DNA of 10,173 bases from the NCBI GenBank assembly GCA_037443565.1, contig JBBIOB010000078.1, positions 1 through 10,173 of the forward strand. The letters run 5' to 3'. Below are positions 1 through 6,475 of this stretch, piece after piece (position 1 is the first letter of the stretch; every line of letters starts with the position of its first letter). The notes beneath the pieces are model-generated. The model searched no databases, had not been told where the DNA came from, and saw only the letters and a program-made list of their open reading frames with translations. The translations under genes were made by a program, and so were the position numbers. This DNA comes from Fervidifonticultor_A sp037443565 (lineage in GTDB: Bacteria > Sysuimicrobiota > Sysuimicrobiia > Sysuimicrobiales > Humicultoraceae).

Positions 1-710
1 CCGAGGCCGTGCGCGCCGCGCTGGCCGAGGCCCTGCGGAGCGCGCTCGGCGAGACCCGCGCGCTCAGGCTCGAGCCGCGCCCCGCGGTGCTTCTCGTCCT
101 GGGGGTCAACGGGTCCGGTAAGACCACGACGATCGGGAAGCTCGCGCACCGGCTCCGCGCCGATGGCCGGCGCGTGGTGCTCGCCGCGGCCGACACGTTC
201 CGCGCGGCCGCGATCGAGCAGCTCGAACACTGGGGAGCGCAGGTCGGCGCGCCCGTGGTGCGGCACCAGGCCGGCGCGGACCCGGCCGCGGTGGTCTTCG
301 ACGCCGCCGCCGCGGCTCAGGCGCGCGGCGCCGACGTCCTGATCGTGGATACCGCCGGCCGGCTGCACACCAAGGTCAACCTGATGGAGGAGCTCAAGAA
401 GATCGACCGGGTGATCGCGCGGGCGCTGCCGGCCTCGCCGGTCGAGCGGCTGCTCGTGCTCGATGCCAGCACGGGGCAGAACGGCCTGGCGCAGGCCAGG
501 CACTTCCACCGGGCCGTCCCTCTGAGCGGGGTGGTGCTGGCGAAGCTTGACGGGACGGCCAAAGGCGGCATCGTCGTCGCGGTCGCGCACGAGTTGAAGA
601 TCCCCATCCTCTTCGTCGGGGTGGGGGAGGGCGTGGGCGACCTCATCCCGTTCGACGCGCACGCCTTCGTGCGCGCGCTGACCACGGCGGAGGCGACAGC
701 CGAACCCTGA
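1..710 (+). CDS. ftsY: FtsY, SRP receptor GTPase (5' end outside window)
   Basis: Membrane-associated receptor for the signal recognition particle; it forms a paired-GTPase complex with Ffh to deliver ribosomes to the translocon. The reading frame is open from the left edge (codons in frame with position 3), so the GTG at 9 is not a convincing start: only about 30 residues precede the P-loop, whereas an FtsY N domain needs 60-80 or more. Visible motifs in order are G1 GVNGSGKTTT (about nt 102-131), G2 DTFRAAAIEQL, G3 DTAGRLH, G4 AKLDGTAKGG and the closing GVGEGVGDLIPFD. The G4 form with TAKGG and the GVNGSGK P-loop are FtsY signatures and separate it from Ffh, which lies about 1 kb downstream. 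Stop is TGA at 708-710. The missing part should hold the rest of the N domain and any acidic A domain. Confidence 0.97.
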   Translation, partial: EAVRAALAEALRSALGETRALRLEPRPAVLLVLGVNGSGKTTTIGKLAHRLRADGRRVVLAAADTFRAAAIEQLEHWGAQVGAPVVRHQAGADPAAVVFDAAAAAQARGADVLIVDTAGRLHTKVNLMEELKKIDRVIARALPASPVERLLVLDASTGQNGLAQARHFHRAVPLSGVVLAKLDGTAKGGIVVAVAHELKIPILFVGVGEGVGDLIPFDAHAFVRALTTAEATAEP

Positions 711-714
711 TCGC

Positions 715-732
715 GGCGCACGGCCCTGCGCC
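715..732 (+). terminator. GC-rich hairpin after ftsY, possible weak terminator
   Basis: A perfect 6-bp stem, GGCGCA (715-720) with TGCGCC (727-732), closes a 6-nt loop just after the ftsY stop. There is no U-tract, so intrinsic termination is doubtful. It may only separate the ftsY transcript from the promoter that follows. Confidence 0.25.
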
Positions 733-743
733 ACCTGGCATCC

Positions 744-772
744 TTGACGGTATGGGCGCACCGCGGTATCAT
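744..772 (+). promoter_or_regulatory. Sigma-70-type promoter for the ylxM fusion-ffh operon
   Basis: TTGACG (744-749) and TATCAT (767-772) are separated by exactly 17 bp, each matching the vegetative consensus at five of six positions. Transcription would begin near 779, giving a leader of about 35 nt to the ATG at 814. It lies in the only sizeable gap (103 bp) between ftsY and the next gene, so it probably drives the block from the fusion gene through trmD. Confidence 0.75.
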
Positions 773-781
773 GGACAAGAT

Positions 782-801
782 GTCAAGGGGAATTCCTTGA
801 C
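782..801. promoter_or_regulatory. Inverted repeat at the predicted transcription start (possible operator or leader hairpin)
   Basis: GTCAAGG (782-788) and CCTTGAC (795-801) are perfect 7-bp inverted arms around a 6-nt centre, covering about +3 to +22 of the predicted transcript. A third copy of CCTTGAC lies at 743-749 over the -35 box, 52 bp from the copy at 795. The position suits a repressor site, or a small 5' hairpin near the weak ribosome-binding site. No regulator can be named. Confidence 0.4.
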
Positions 802-813
802 GATGTAGAGACC

Positions 814-1755
814 ATGGACCCGGGGTTCGCTCCGCGCGATCGTGCCAACCGAATGTTCGATGCGTACGGGGCGCTGCTGACCGCCCAGCAGCGGCGCCTG
901 CTGCAGCGCTACTACCAGGACGACCTCTCGCTCGGCGAGATCGCCGAGCAGATGCGCGTGACGCGCCAGGCCGTCCACGACGGCCTGCGCCGGGCGTTGG
1001 TGGCCATGGAACGGTACGAGCGGGCCCTGGGCCTGGTGGCCGCTGGCCGGCCGGCGGGCGCCAGGCGCGGCGGGGAGCACTACTTCACTCCCTCGCCGAC
1101 ATCGCCCCGGCGGCCGGCGCTGCTGCGCGCGACGCTGCGAGGCGCCGGGTGGGCGTTCGAGGCGGCAGCCGGTGTCTTCTCGCACCGCCGCCTCGACCCG
1201 GGCACGCGGCTGCTGATCGAGACGATGCGGGTCGGTCGGGCCGATCGGGTGCTCGACCTGGGCTGCGGGTACGGGCCGATCGGCCTGGTGGCCGCGTCGC
1301 TCGCGCCGCGCGGCGGCGCCTGGCTTGTCGATGCCAACGTGCGGGCGGCGCGTCTCGCGCTGGCCAACGCCGCGCGGAACCGCCTCCGCAACGTCCGCGT
1401 GATCGTGGGTGACGCCGCATCCGCGGTGCAGGCGTGTTCGATGGACGTCGTCTTCACGAACCCGCCGATCCGGGCCGGGCGTCGGGTGGTGCGGGCGTTC
1501 ATCGACGACGCCTGGCGTGTCCTGCGGCCGGGAGGGCGGTTCTATCTCGTGGCGCGTACCGCGCAGGGCGCGAAGACGCTGGCCCGGCTGATCGATGCGC
1601 GCTTCGGCGCGGTCCGGGAGGTTGCGCTGGCTCGGGGCTACCGCGTCTTTGAGGCGGCAAGGACGCCCGAGGGTGGCGCCGCGGTGCATCCCGATTCCCG
1701 GACGGAGCGGGCGTTGCCCATCCCGTCCGTACACGAGGAGACCGCCCGTGTTTGA
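814..1755 (+). CDS. YlxM-like HTH protein fused to RsmC/YbxB-like rRNA methyltransferase
   Basis: A 313-residue, apparently two-part protein. Residues about 14-72 match YlxM/p13 (UPF0122), a sigma-region-4-like helix-turn-helix protein encoded next to ffh and linked to SRP: MFDAYGALLTAQQ, YYQDDLSLGEIAEQ, then VTRQAVHDGLRR (HTH about 37-60). YlxM normally runs to about 110 residues, so its C-terminal helices are missing. After an Arg/Gly/Ala linker (about 73-87), residues 88-280 resemble YbxB/RsmC-type class I SAM-dependent methyltransferases: EHYFTPSP opening (88-95), GVFS (120-123), motif I DLGCGYGPIG (148-157), acidic D173, and NPPI (216-219), the catalytic motif of base-exocyclic-amine methyltransferases, which suggests a guanine-N2 rRNA target. 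Residues about 281-313 form an uncharacterised tail. The ATG at 814 has a poor Shine-Dalgarno but fits the YlxM N-terminus. The gene overlaps ffh by 8 bp. The domain calls are strong; the substrate is inferred. Confidence 0.88.
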   Translation: MDPGFAPRDRANRMFDAYGALLTAQQRRLLQRYYQDDLSLGEIAEQMRVTRQAVHDGLRRALVAMERYERALGLVAAGRPAGARRGGEHYFTPSPTSPRRPALLRATLRGAGWAFEAAAGVFSHRRLDPGTRLLIETMRVGRADRVLDLGCGYGPIGLVAASLAPRGGAWLVDANVRAARLALANAARNRLRNVRVIVGDAASAVQACSMDVVFTNPPIRAGRRVVRAFIDDAWRVLRPGGRFYLVARTAQGAKTLARLIDARFGAVREVALARGYRVFEAARTPEGGAAVHPDSRTERALPIPSVHEETARV

Positions 1756-3070
1756 AGGCCTGCAGGCCCGGCTCGGCGAGGTCGTCCGCAAGCTCACCGG
1801 CCGCGGCGCCCTCAGCCCGGAAGATGTGGACGCCGCGCTCCGCGAGGTGCGCCTGGCGCTGCTCGAGGCCGACGTCAACTTCAAGGTCGTCCGCCAGTTC
1901 GTCGAGAGCATCCGCACCGCGGCCGTCGGCCAGGAGGTCTGGAAGCTGCTCAGCCCAGGCCAGCAGGTCGTCAAGCTCGTCCACGAAGAGCTCACGCGGC
2001 TGCTGGGCGGCCCGGTCCGCGTACTGCGCACGGCGGCGCACCCGCCCACCGTGATCCTGCTGGTCGGCCTTCACGGCGTGGGCAAGACCACGACCGCGGG
2101 CAAGCTCGCCGGACTCCTGCGCCGGCGTGGCCGCAGCCCCCTGCTCGTGGCGACCGACCTGAAGCGGCCGGCGGCGGTAGAGCAGCTCCAGCGGGCGGGC
2201 GCTGCGGTGAAGGTGCCGGTGCACCTCCCCAATGGGGCGACGGATCCTGTCGCGGTGGCGCGGTCGGCGCTGGCCCGGGCAACCGCCGACGGGCACGACG
2301 TCGTGATCATCGACTCGGCCGGCCGCCTGCACATCGACGACGCCCTGATGGCCGAGCTGGCCGAGATGCACGCGGCGGTGGCGCCGCAGGAGACCCTCCT
2401 GGTGCTGGATGCCATGGCCGGTCAGGACGCGGTCCGGATGGCCGAGCAGTTCTCGGCGCGCCTGCCGCTGGACGGCCTGATCCTCACCAAGCTCGACGGC
2501 GACGCGCGCGGCGGCGCCGCGCTCTCGGTCGTCGCCACGACCGGCAGGCCGATCCTGTTCATCGGCGTGGGCGAGCGGCCCGAGGCCCTCGAGCCGTTCC
2601 ACCCCGACCGCATGGCCTCCCGCATCCTCGGGATGGGCGACATCCTCACGCTCATCGAGCGTGCGGAGCAGACGATGACGGCCGAACAGGCCGCCGAGCT
2701 CGAGCGCAAGTTCCGCAGGCAGCAGTTCACGCTCGCCGACTTCCTCGAGCAACTCCGCCAGGTCCGTCAGATGGGCCCGCTCGACCAGGTGCTGGAGATG
2801 ATCCCCGGCTTCTCCCGCGCGAAGCTGCCAGGCCTGACCGTGGATGAGTCCCAGCTCCGGCGAATCGAGGCGATGATCCAGTCCATGACACCGCGGGAAC
2901 GAGCGGTCCCGTCGATGATCGACGGCAGCCGCCGCCGCCGCATCGCCGCCGGCAGCGGGACCAGTGTGCAGGACGTGAACCGATTGCTCAAACAGTTCGA
3001 CCAGGTGCGCCGGCTGATGCGCCACGCCGACGACCGCGGCCGAGTCGGACGACTCTTCTCAGGGAGGTAA
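1748..3070 (+). CDS. ffh: Ffh, signal recognition particle GTPase (SRP54)
   Basis: Protein subunit of the bacterial signal recognition particle; binds the 4.5S/scRNA and the signal sequences of nascent membrane proteins and docks on FtsY. The start is GTG at 1748, seven bases after GAGGAG (1735-1740), giving 440 residues, a normal length beginning with the classic MFEGLQARL. The N domain spans residues 1-95. The G domain has G1 GLHGVGKTTTAGKLA from residue 107, DLKRPAAVEQL, DSAGRLH (189-195), TKLDGDARGG (247-256) and GVGERPEALEPF. The methionine-rich M domain (about 305-430) contains the SRP-RNA-binding GSRRRRIAAGSGTSVQDVN (393-411). Mild departures from the usual motifs are His109 in G1 (usually Gln), DLKRP and DSAGR (usually DTAGR). 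The start overlaps the preceding methyltransferase fusion; translation is probably coupled. Confidence 0.97.
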   Translation: MFEGLQARLGEVVRKLTGRGALSPEDVDAALREVRLALLEADVNFKVVRQFVESIRTAAVGQEVWKLLSPGQQVVKLVHEELTRLLGGPVRVLRTAAHPPTVILLVGLHGVGKTTTAGKLAGLLRRRGRSPLLVATDLKRPAAVEQLQRAGAAVKVPVHLPNGATDPVAVARSALARATADGHDVVIIDSAGRLHIDDALMAELAEMHAAVAPQETLLVLDAMAGQDAVRMAEQFSARLPLDGLILTKLDGDARGGAALSVVATTGRPILFIGVGERPEALEPFHPDRMASRILGMGDILTLIERAEQTMTAEQAAELERKFRRQQFTLADFLEQLRQVRQMGPLDQVLEMIPGFSRAKLPGLTVDESQLRRIEAMIQSMTPRERAVPSMIDGSRRRRIAAGSGTSVQDVNRLLKQFDQVRRLMRHADDRGRVGRLFSGR

Positions 3071-3074
3071 GCGC

Positions 3075-3347
3075 ATGGCCGTCAAGATCCGTTTGATGCG
3101 GATGGGTGCCAAGCACCAGCCGTTCTACCGCGTGGTCGTCGCCGACTCGCGCACGCCCCGCGGGGGCCGATACCTCGCGGCCTTGGGGTACTACAATCCC
3201 CGCCGGGACCCCTCGGTGATCTCGATCGACGAGGCCAAGGCGCGCACGTGGCTCGACCGCGGGGCGCGGCCCTCGGACTCGGCACGGGTCCTGCTCGAGA
3301 AGACCGGCATCCTGCAGCGCTGGGAAGCCGGCCGCGGCAAGGCGTAG
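3075..3347 (+). CDS. rpsP: 30S ribosomal protein S16
   Basis: Primary 16S rRNA-binding protein of the small subunit, needed early in 30S assembly. The product is 90 residues, normal for the family, with the conserved opening MAVKIRLMRMGAKHQPFYR (1-19) followed by VVADSRTPRGG and the LGYYNPR segment. The Shine-Dalgarno AGGGAGG (3061-3067) lies within the last codons of ffh, and only four bases separate the ffh stop from the ATG, so rpsP is translated from the ffh message. Identification is unambiguous from sequence and context. Confidence 0.98.
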   Translation: MAVKIRLMRMGAKHQPFYRVVVADSRTPRGGRYLAALGYYNPRRDPSVISIDEAKARTWLDRGARPSDSARVLLEKTGILQRWEAGRGKA

Positions 3348-3363
3348 GGGCCGGTTCGGGCCG

Positions 3364-3609
3364 ATGCCATCCACGAACGTGCGGGCGCTGGTCGAGTACC
3401 TGGTCAAGGGTCTGGTAGACCGACCCGAGGCCGTCAGCGTGCGCGCGACCGAGCGCGATCGGGTCGTCCTCATCGAGGTGCAGGTCGCGCCGGATGAGGT
3501 GGGCAAAGTCATCGGCCGCCGTGGACGGATCGTGGCCGCCATCCGCACCCTGGCGCGGGCCGCGGCCGGGACCGGCGGCCAGCGCGTTGTAGTGGAGATC
3601 GTCCAGTAG
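3364..3609 (+). CDS. khpA: KhpA, KH-domain RNA-binding protein (YlqC family)
   Basis: A single-KH-domain RNA-binding protein of 81 residues. The family (YlqC/KhpA) partners with KhpB/Jag and influences cell division and envelope synthesis in Gram-positive bacteria; it is almost always encoded beside rpsP and rimM, as here. The RNA-gripping GxxG loop is GRRG at 51-54, within GKVIGRRGRIVAAIRTL. The N-terminal VRALVEYLVKGLVDRPEAV helix is also characteristic. It starts 16 bp after the rpsP stop with no clear Shine-Dalgarno, so it probably relies on reinitiation from rpsP. Its RNA targets cannot be inferred from sequence. Confidence 0.95.
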   Translation: MPSTNVRALVEYLVKGLVDRPEAVSVRATERDRVVLIEVQVAPDEVGKVIGRRGRIVAAIRTLARAAAGTGGQRVVVEIVQ

Positions 3610-3636
3610 CCACGTCTGATCGATTCGGAGGCCCGC

Positions 3637-4041
3637 ATGGGGATGACCGTGGTCCGGCCGGTGGTCGTCAAGGCCATCGTGACCGACACGTTCAAGAAGC
3701 AGTACATCAGCGAGCTGGAGGACACCGTAAAGCGGCTCGACGCCGTGATCTTGCAGATCGAGACGCAGATCCGGCGCACGGAGCTGGAGCGGCAGATCAC
3801 GCCGCAGTCGCGGGCGATCCGGCAGCAGCTGGAGGTTGAGCGGTCGCGGCAGGAGGCCGCGCGCCTGGAGCTGCAGGCGCGTTTGCGAGAGGCCGAGGCG
3901 CTCGAACTCAACGCGGAGTTCTCGCAGGGGACCGTGGAGAGTCTCGTCGAGCTGAGCGTGGGCGACAACTTCTTCACCAGGCTCGCGCGGGCCGAGGTGA
4001 TCATCAAGGATGGGATCGTCATCGAGATCCGCGAGGAGTGA
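3637..4041 (+). CDS. ylqD: YlqD family coiled-coil protein
   Basis: A protein of unknown biochemical role in the YlqD family, found between khpA and rimM in many Bacillota; the position here is exactly that. It has 134 residues. The N-terminal strand segment (about 4-22) reads VVRPVVVKAIVTDTFKK. A long charged amphipathic helix with heptad character runs from about 24 to 93 and suggests a coiled coil. A C-terminal beta-rich part contains LSVGDNFFTRLARAEVIIKDG (107-127). No catalytic motif, signal peptide or membrane segment is seen. The start at ATG 3637 follows GGAGG (3627-3631); an ATG two codons later is the only alternative. The gene overlaps nothing but ends 1 bp before the rimM ATG. Family call is good; function unknown. 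Confidence 0.88.
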   Translation: MGMTVVRPVVVKAIVTDTFKKQYISELEDTVKRLDAVILQIETQIRRTELERQITPQSRAIRQQLEVERSRQEAARLELQARLREAEALELNAEFSQGTVESLVELSVGDNFFTRLARAEVIIKDGIVIEIREE

Positions 4042-4042
4042 G

Positions 4043-4597
4043 ATGACCCCGCCGCCGGCGCGACAGCCTGCCGTCGCCGGAGGGCTGATCACCATCGGCC
4101 GGATCGTGGCGCCCCACGGCCTGCGCGGAGAGGTCCGCGTCCGGCTGGAGACGGACTTTCCGGACCGGTTCGATGCCCTGCGCGACATCTACCTGGTCCG
4201 GGACGGCCGGGTCGAGGCGGCGACGATCGCCGGGTGCCGGCCGCACCGGGGCGGGTTGCTCCTGACCCTGGATCGGGTCGGCGATTTGCCCGGGGCAGAG
4301 CGCCTGCGAGGGGCCGAGATCGCGGTGCCGCGCGAGGCGGCCGTACCGCTGCCGGCCGGCACGTTCTACGTGTTCGAGATCATCGGCCTCCGGGTGGCGG
4401 CGGAGGACGGTCGGCCGCTGGGCGTCATCGCCGAGGTGCTGCGGGCCCCGGCGCACGATGTCTACGTGACCAGGGGCCCCGGCGGCGAGGTGCTGATCCC
4501 GGCGTTGCGCGACATCGTGCGCCGGGTCGATCGGGAGACCGGTGAGATGGTCGTCGCACTCCCTTCGACTCTCGAGGCGGCCGGCCGTGCGCGTTGA
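4043..4597 (+). CDS. rimM: RimM, 16S rRNA processing protein
   Basis: Assembly factor that binds S19 and helps mature the 30S head domain. The chosen start is ATG 4043, preceded by GAGGAG (4033-4038) that lies in the end of ylqD; the product is 184 residues. The N-terminal RimM beta-barrel begins ITIGRIVAPHGLRGEVRV (16-33), the family hallmark. The second, PRC-barrel domain starts near 107 with TFYVFEIIGLRV and includes GRPLGVIAEVLRAPAHDVYV and EVLIPALRDIVRRVD. An in-frame ATG at 4010 would add 11 residues inside ylqD and is less likely. The 3' end overlaps trmD by 11 bp, a coupling common for this pair. Confidence 0.95.
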   Translation: MTPPPARQPAVAGGLITIGRIVAPHGLRGEVRVRLETDFPDRFDALRDIYLVRDGRVEAATIAGCRPHRGGLLLTLDRVGDLPGAERLRGAEIAVPREAAVPLPAGTFYVFEIIGLRVAAEDGRPLGVIAEVLRAPAHDVYVTRGPGGEVLIPALRDIVRRVDRETGEMVVALPSTLEAAGRAR

Positions 4598-5306
4598 CAT
4601 CGTCTCGATCTTCCCGGACGCGCTGGCCCCGCTCAATGTGTCGCTCCTCGGCCGTGCCAGGGAGCGGGGGTTGGTCGAGATCCGGGTGTGGGACCTTCGA
4701 GACTTCACGACCGACCGGCATAGGCAGGTGGACGACGTGCCCTACGGCGGCGGTCCCGGTATGGTCATGAAGCCTGAGCCGTTCTTCGCCGCGGTCGAGG
4801 CCATTGCGGCCGGAGGACCGACCCGGCCCCGCATCCTGCTCACCTCGCCGCAGGGTCGCCGGTTCGACCAGCGATTCGCCGAGGAGCTGGCGCAGGCCAC
4901 ACACCTGATCATCCTGTGCGGCCGCTACGAGGGCGTGGACGAGCGGGTGATCATCGGGCTCGGCGCCGAGGAGGTCTCGATCGGCGACTACGTGCTCAAC
5001 GGGGGCGAACTCGCGGCGATGGTGATCGTCGAGGCCACGGCCCGCCTGCTGCCGGGCGTCGTCGGTGATCAGGGGTCGGTGGCCGAGGACTCGTTCACCA
5101 GCGGCCTGCTCGATCACCCGCACTACACGCGACCGGCAGAGTACCGGGGCATGCCCGTGCCCGAGGTGCTGCTCTCTGGGCATCACGAGCAGATCCGCAG
5201 GTGGCGACGGGGCGAGCAGCTCCGGCGCACGCTGGCCCGGCGGCCTGACCTGATCGCCTGGGATCGGCTGACCGCCGAGGAGCGGGCGATCCTGCGCCGT
5301 CAATGA
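4587..5306 (+). CDS. trmD: TrmD, tRNA (guanine-N1-)-methyltransferase
   Basis: Catalyses SAM-dependent N1 methylation of G37 in tRNAs with a G36, which prevents +1 frameshifting. The start is GTG 4587 with GAGG at 4574-4577, giving 239 residues beginning MRVDIVSIFPDAL; an upstream ATG at 4542 would add a non-homologous leader. SPOUT trefoil-knot motifs are all present: DDVPYGGGPGMVMKPEP (49-65), LTSPQGRRF (85-93), LCGRYEGVDERV (110-121), EVSIGDYVLNGGELA (129-143), the catalytic-Asp stretch with D168, SGLLDHPHYTRP (172-183) and EVLLSGHHEQIRRWR (193-207). The gene overlaps the rimM end by 11 bp, and 127 bp carrying a promoter separate it from rplS. Confidence 0.98.
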   Translation: MRVDIVSIFPDALAPLNVSLLGRARERGLVEIRVWDLRDFTTDRHRQVDDVPYGGGPGMVMKPEPFFAAVEAIAAGGPTRPRILLTSPQGRRFDQRFAEELAQATHLIILCGRYEGVDERVIIGLGAEEVSIGDYVLNGGELAAMVIVEATARLLPGVVGDQGSVAEDSFTSGLLDHPHYTRPAEYRGMPVPEVLLSGHHEQIRRWRRGEQLRRTLARRPDLIAWDRLTAEERAILRRQ

Positions 5307-5350
5307 CTGACAACCCCGTTCATACCGCGGTGGGCGTGAGCGCGGCGGCG

Positions 5351-5379
5351 GGGACAGGCAGCAGATGCTGTGCTACAAT
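5351..5379 (+). promoter_or_regulatory. Promoter upstream of rplS (extended -10)
   Basis: GGGACA (5351-5356, four of six matches to the -35 consensus) lies 17 bp upstream of TACAAT (5374-5379), which is preceded by TG at 5371-5372, making an extended -10 element. Transcription would start near 5386, about 48 nt before the rplS ATG. It lets rplS, lepB, rnhB and yraN be expressed apart from the trmD block. Confidence 0.65.
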
Positions 5380-5433
5380 TCCAAATCGTGACCGCAGCGG
5401 CGTGTGGCGCCTGCGCGTGGGAGGCGAGTCCTG

Positions 5434-5775
5434 ATGGAGAAGCTCAAACTGGTGGAGGCCGCGACCCTCAAGACGAAGGTCTCGGAGTTCACCCCGGGTG
5501 ACACCGTCCGCGTCCACATCAAGGTCAGAGAAGGTGGTCGCGAGCGGGTGCAGGTCTTCGAAGGCACCGTCATCGGGCGGCGTGGCGCGGGGAGCAAGGA
5601 GTCATTCACGGTCCGGCGCCTCAGCCACGGGATCGGCGTCGAGCGCATCTTCCCGTTGCACTCCCCGCGCGTGGAGCGGATCGACGTGGTCCGGAAGGGC
5701 CGCGTACGGCGGGCCAAGCTCCACTACCTGCGGGGCAAGATCGGGAAGGAGGCGCGCATCAAGGAAGAGCGCTAG
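5434..5775 (+). CDS. rplS: 50S ribosomal protein L19
   Basis: Large-subunit protein at the 30S-50S interface. The product from ATG 5434 is 113 residues, the normal size. An upstream in-frame ATG (5404) would place a non-conserved GC-rich leader ahead of the Shine-Dalgarno GGGAGG (5419-5424), so 5434 is preferred. Conserved segments include FTPGDTVRVHIKVREGGRER (19-38), VQVFEGTVIGRRG, the FTVRRLSHGIGVERIFPLHS core and the basic C-terminus RRAKLHYLRGKIGKEARIKE. The gene has its own promoter and is followed by lepB after 12 bp. Confidence 0.98.
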   Translation: MEKLKLVEAATLKTKVSEFTPGDTVRVHIKVREGGRERVQVFEGTVIGRRGAGSKESFTVRRLSHGIGVERIFPLHSPRVERIDVVRKGRVRRAKLHYLRGKIGKEARIKEER

Positions 5776-5787
5776 CCCACAGGCGCC

Positions 5788-6447
5788 GTGCCGGACTTCC
5801 GCGACCTGCTCGGTCTGGCCGAACGCCTCCCGTTCGGGGTGCCTACCCTCATCCTGGCGGTGGCGCTGGTCCTGATCATCCTACGCACCGTCGTGCGTCG
5901 GGCCTACCGATTGTCGCCCGTCATCCGCACATCGATCGTCGAGACCCTTGATGCAACGATCTTCGCAGCCCTGCTTTCACTGGTCATCATTGTCTTTGTC
6001 ATTCAGGCGTTCTTCATCCCGTCGGGCTCGATGGAACCCACGCTGCGCACCGGGGATCGCATCCTGGTCGGCAAGTTCACCTACCGCATCTGGGAGATCC
6101 AGCGCGGGGACATCATCGTGTTCCGGTACCCCCTGAACCCGAACAAGGACTTCGTCAAGCGCGTGGTCGGGCTGCCCGGCGAACGCGTCGACATCAAAGA
6201 CGGCCTGGTGATGATCAACGGCAAGCCCCTGAACGAGGTCTACCCGACGGCGCTGCCGGGTAGCGATCGGGCCTGCGCGAGCAACTATGGTCCCGAGACC
6301 GTGCCGGACGACGCGCTCTTCGTCCTGGGCGACAACCGGTGCAACAGCGAGGACAGCCGGTTCTTCGGCTTCGTCCCGATCAAGAACGTCGTCGGCCGGG
6401 CGTTGGCCGTCTACTGGCCCCTCGACCGCGTCGGTCTCCCCCGCTGA
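5788..6447 (+). CDS. lepB: LepB, type I signal peptidase
   Basis: Membrane serine protease (S26) that removes signal peptides from exported proteins. The start is GTG 5788, 12 bp after rplS, with only a weak AGGCG ahead of it; product 219 residues. Two hydrophobic helices are visible: about 18-32, then a charged stretch, and 57-76, the membrane segment directly before the catalytic box PSGSMEPTL. The nucleophile is Ser81 and the general base Lys124 in DFVKRVVGLPGE; box GDNRCNSEDSR closes the active site. The catalytic domain should lie outside the membrane. The extra N-terminal helix departs from the single-helix form usual in Bacillota and resembles two-helix enzymes. Placement beside rplS and rnhB recurs in many bacteria and fits the protein-export theme of the ffh/ftsY locus. 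Confidence 0.97.
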   Translation: MPDFRDLLGLAERLPFGVPTLILAVALVLIILRTVVRRAYRLSPVIRTSIVETLDATIFAALLSLVIIVFVIQAFFIPSGSMEPTLRTGDRILVGKFTYRIWEIQRGDIIVFRYPLNPNKDFVKRVVGLPGERVDIKDGLVMINGKPLNEVYPTALPGSDRACASNYGPETVPDDALFVLGDNRCNSEDSRFFGFVPIKNVVGRALAVYWPLDRVGLPR

Positions 6448-6475
6448 TCGACCCTGAGCACACCGAGGCGGCGAC

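Noticed and set aside
789..796. GGAATTCC palindrome read as a restriction or methylation signal
   Set aside because: An isolated 8-bp palindrome is common by chance, and no restriction-modification gene is present; the wider CCTTGAC repeat is the better explanation.
1595..1747. Upstream ATG extension of ffh
   Set aside because: The 51 extra residues lie inside the methyltransferase gene and match nothing; GTG 1748 has a good ribosome-binding site and starts the canonical Ffh N-terminus.
769..2049. Long antisense open frame over the fusion gene and ffh
   Set aside because: Low-complexity Arg/Pro/Ser-rich translation with no motif; explained by GC-rich codons of the real genes on the other strand. 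The same holds for antisense frames at 1499-3025, 3082-4188, 5977-7347 and 8795-9679.
5386..5433. L19 leader riboregulator upstream of rplS
   Set aside because: The 48-nt leader is too short and I see no convincing conserved leader structure; only the promoter is supported.
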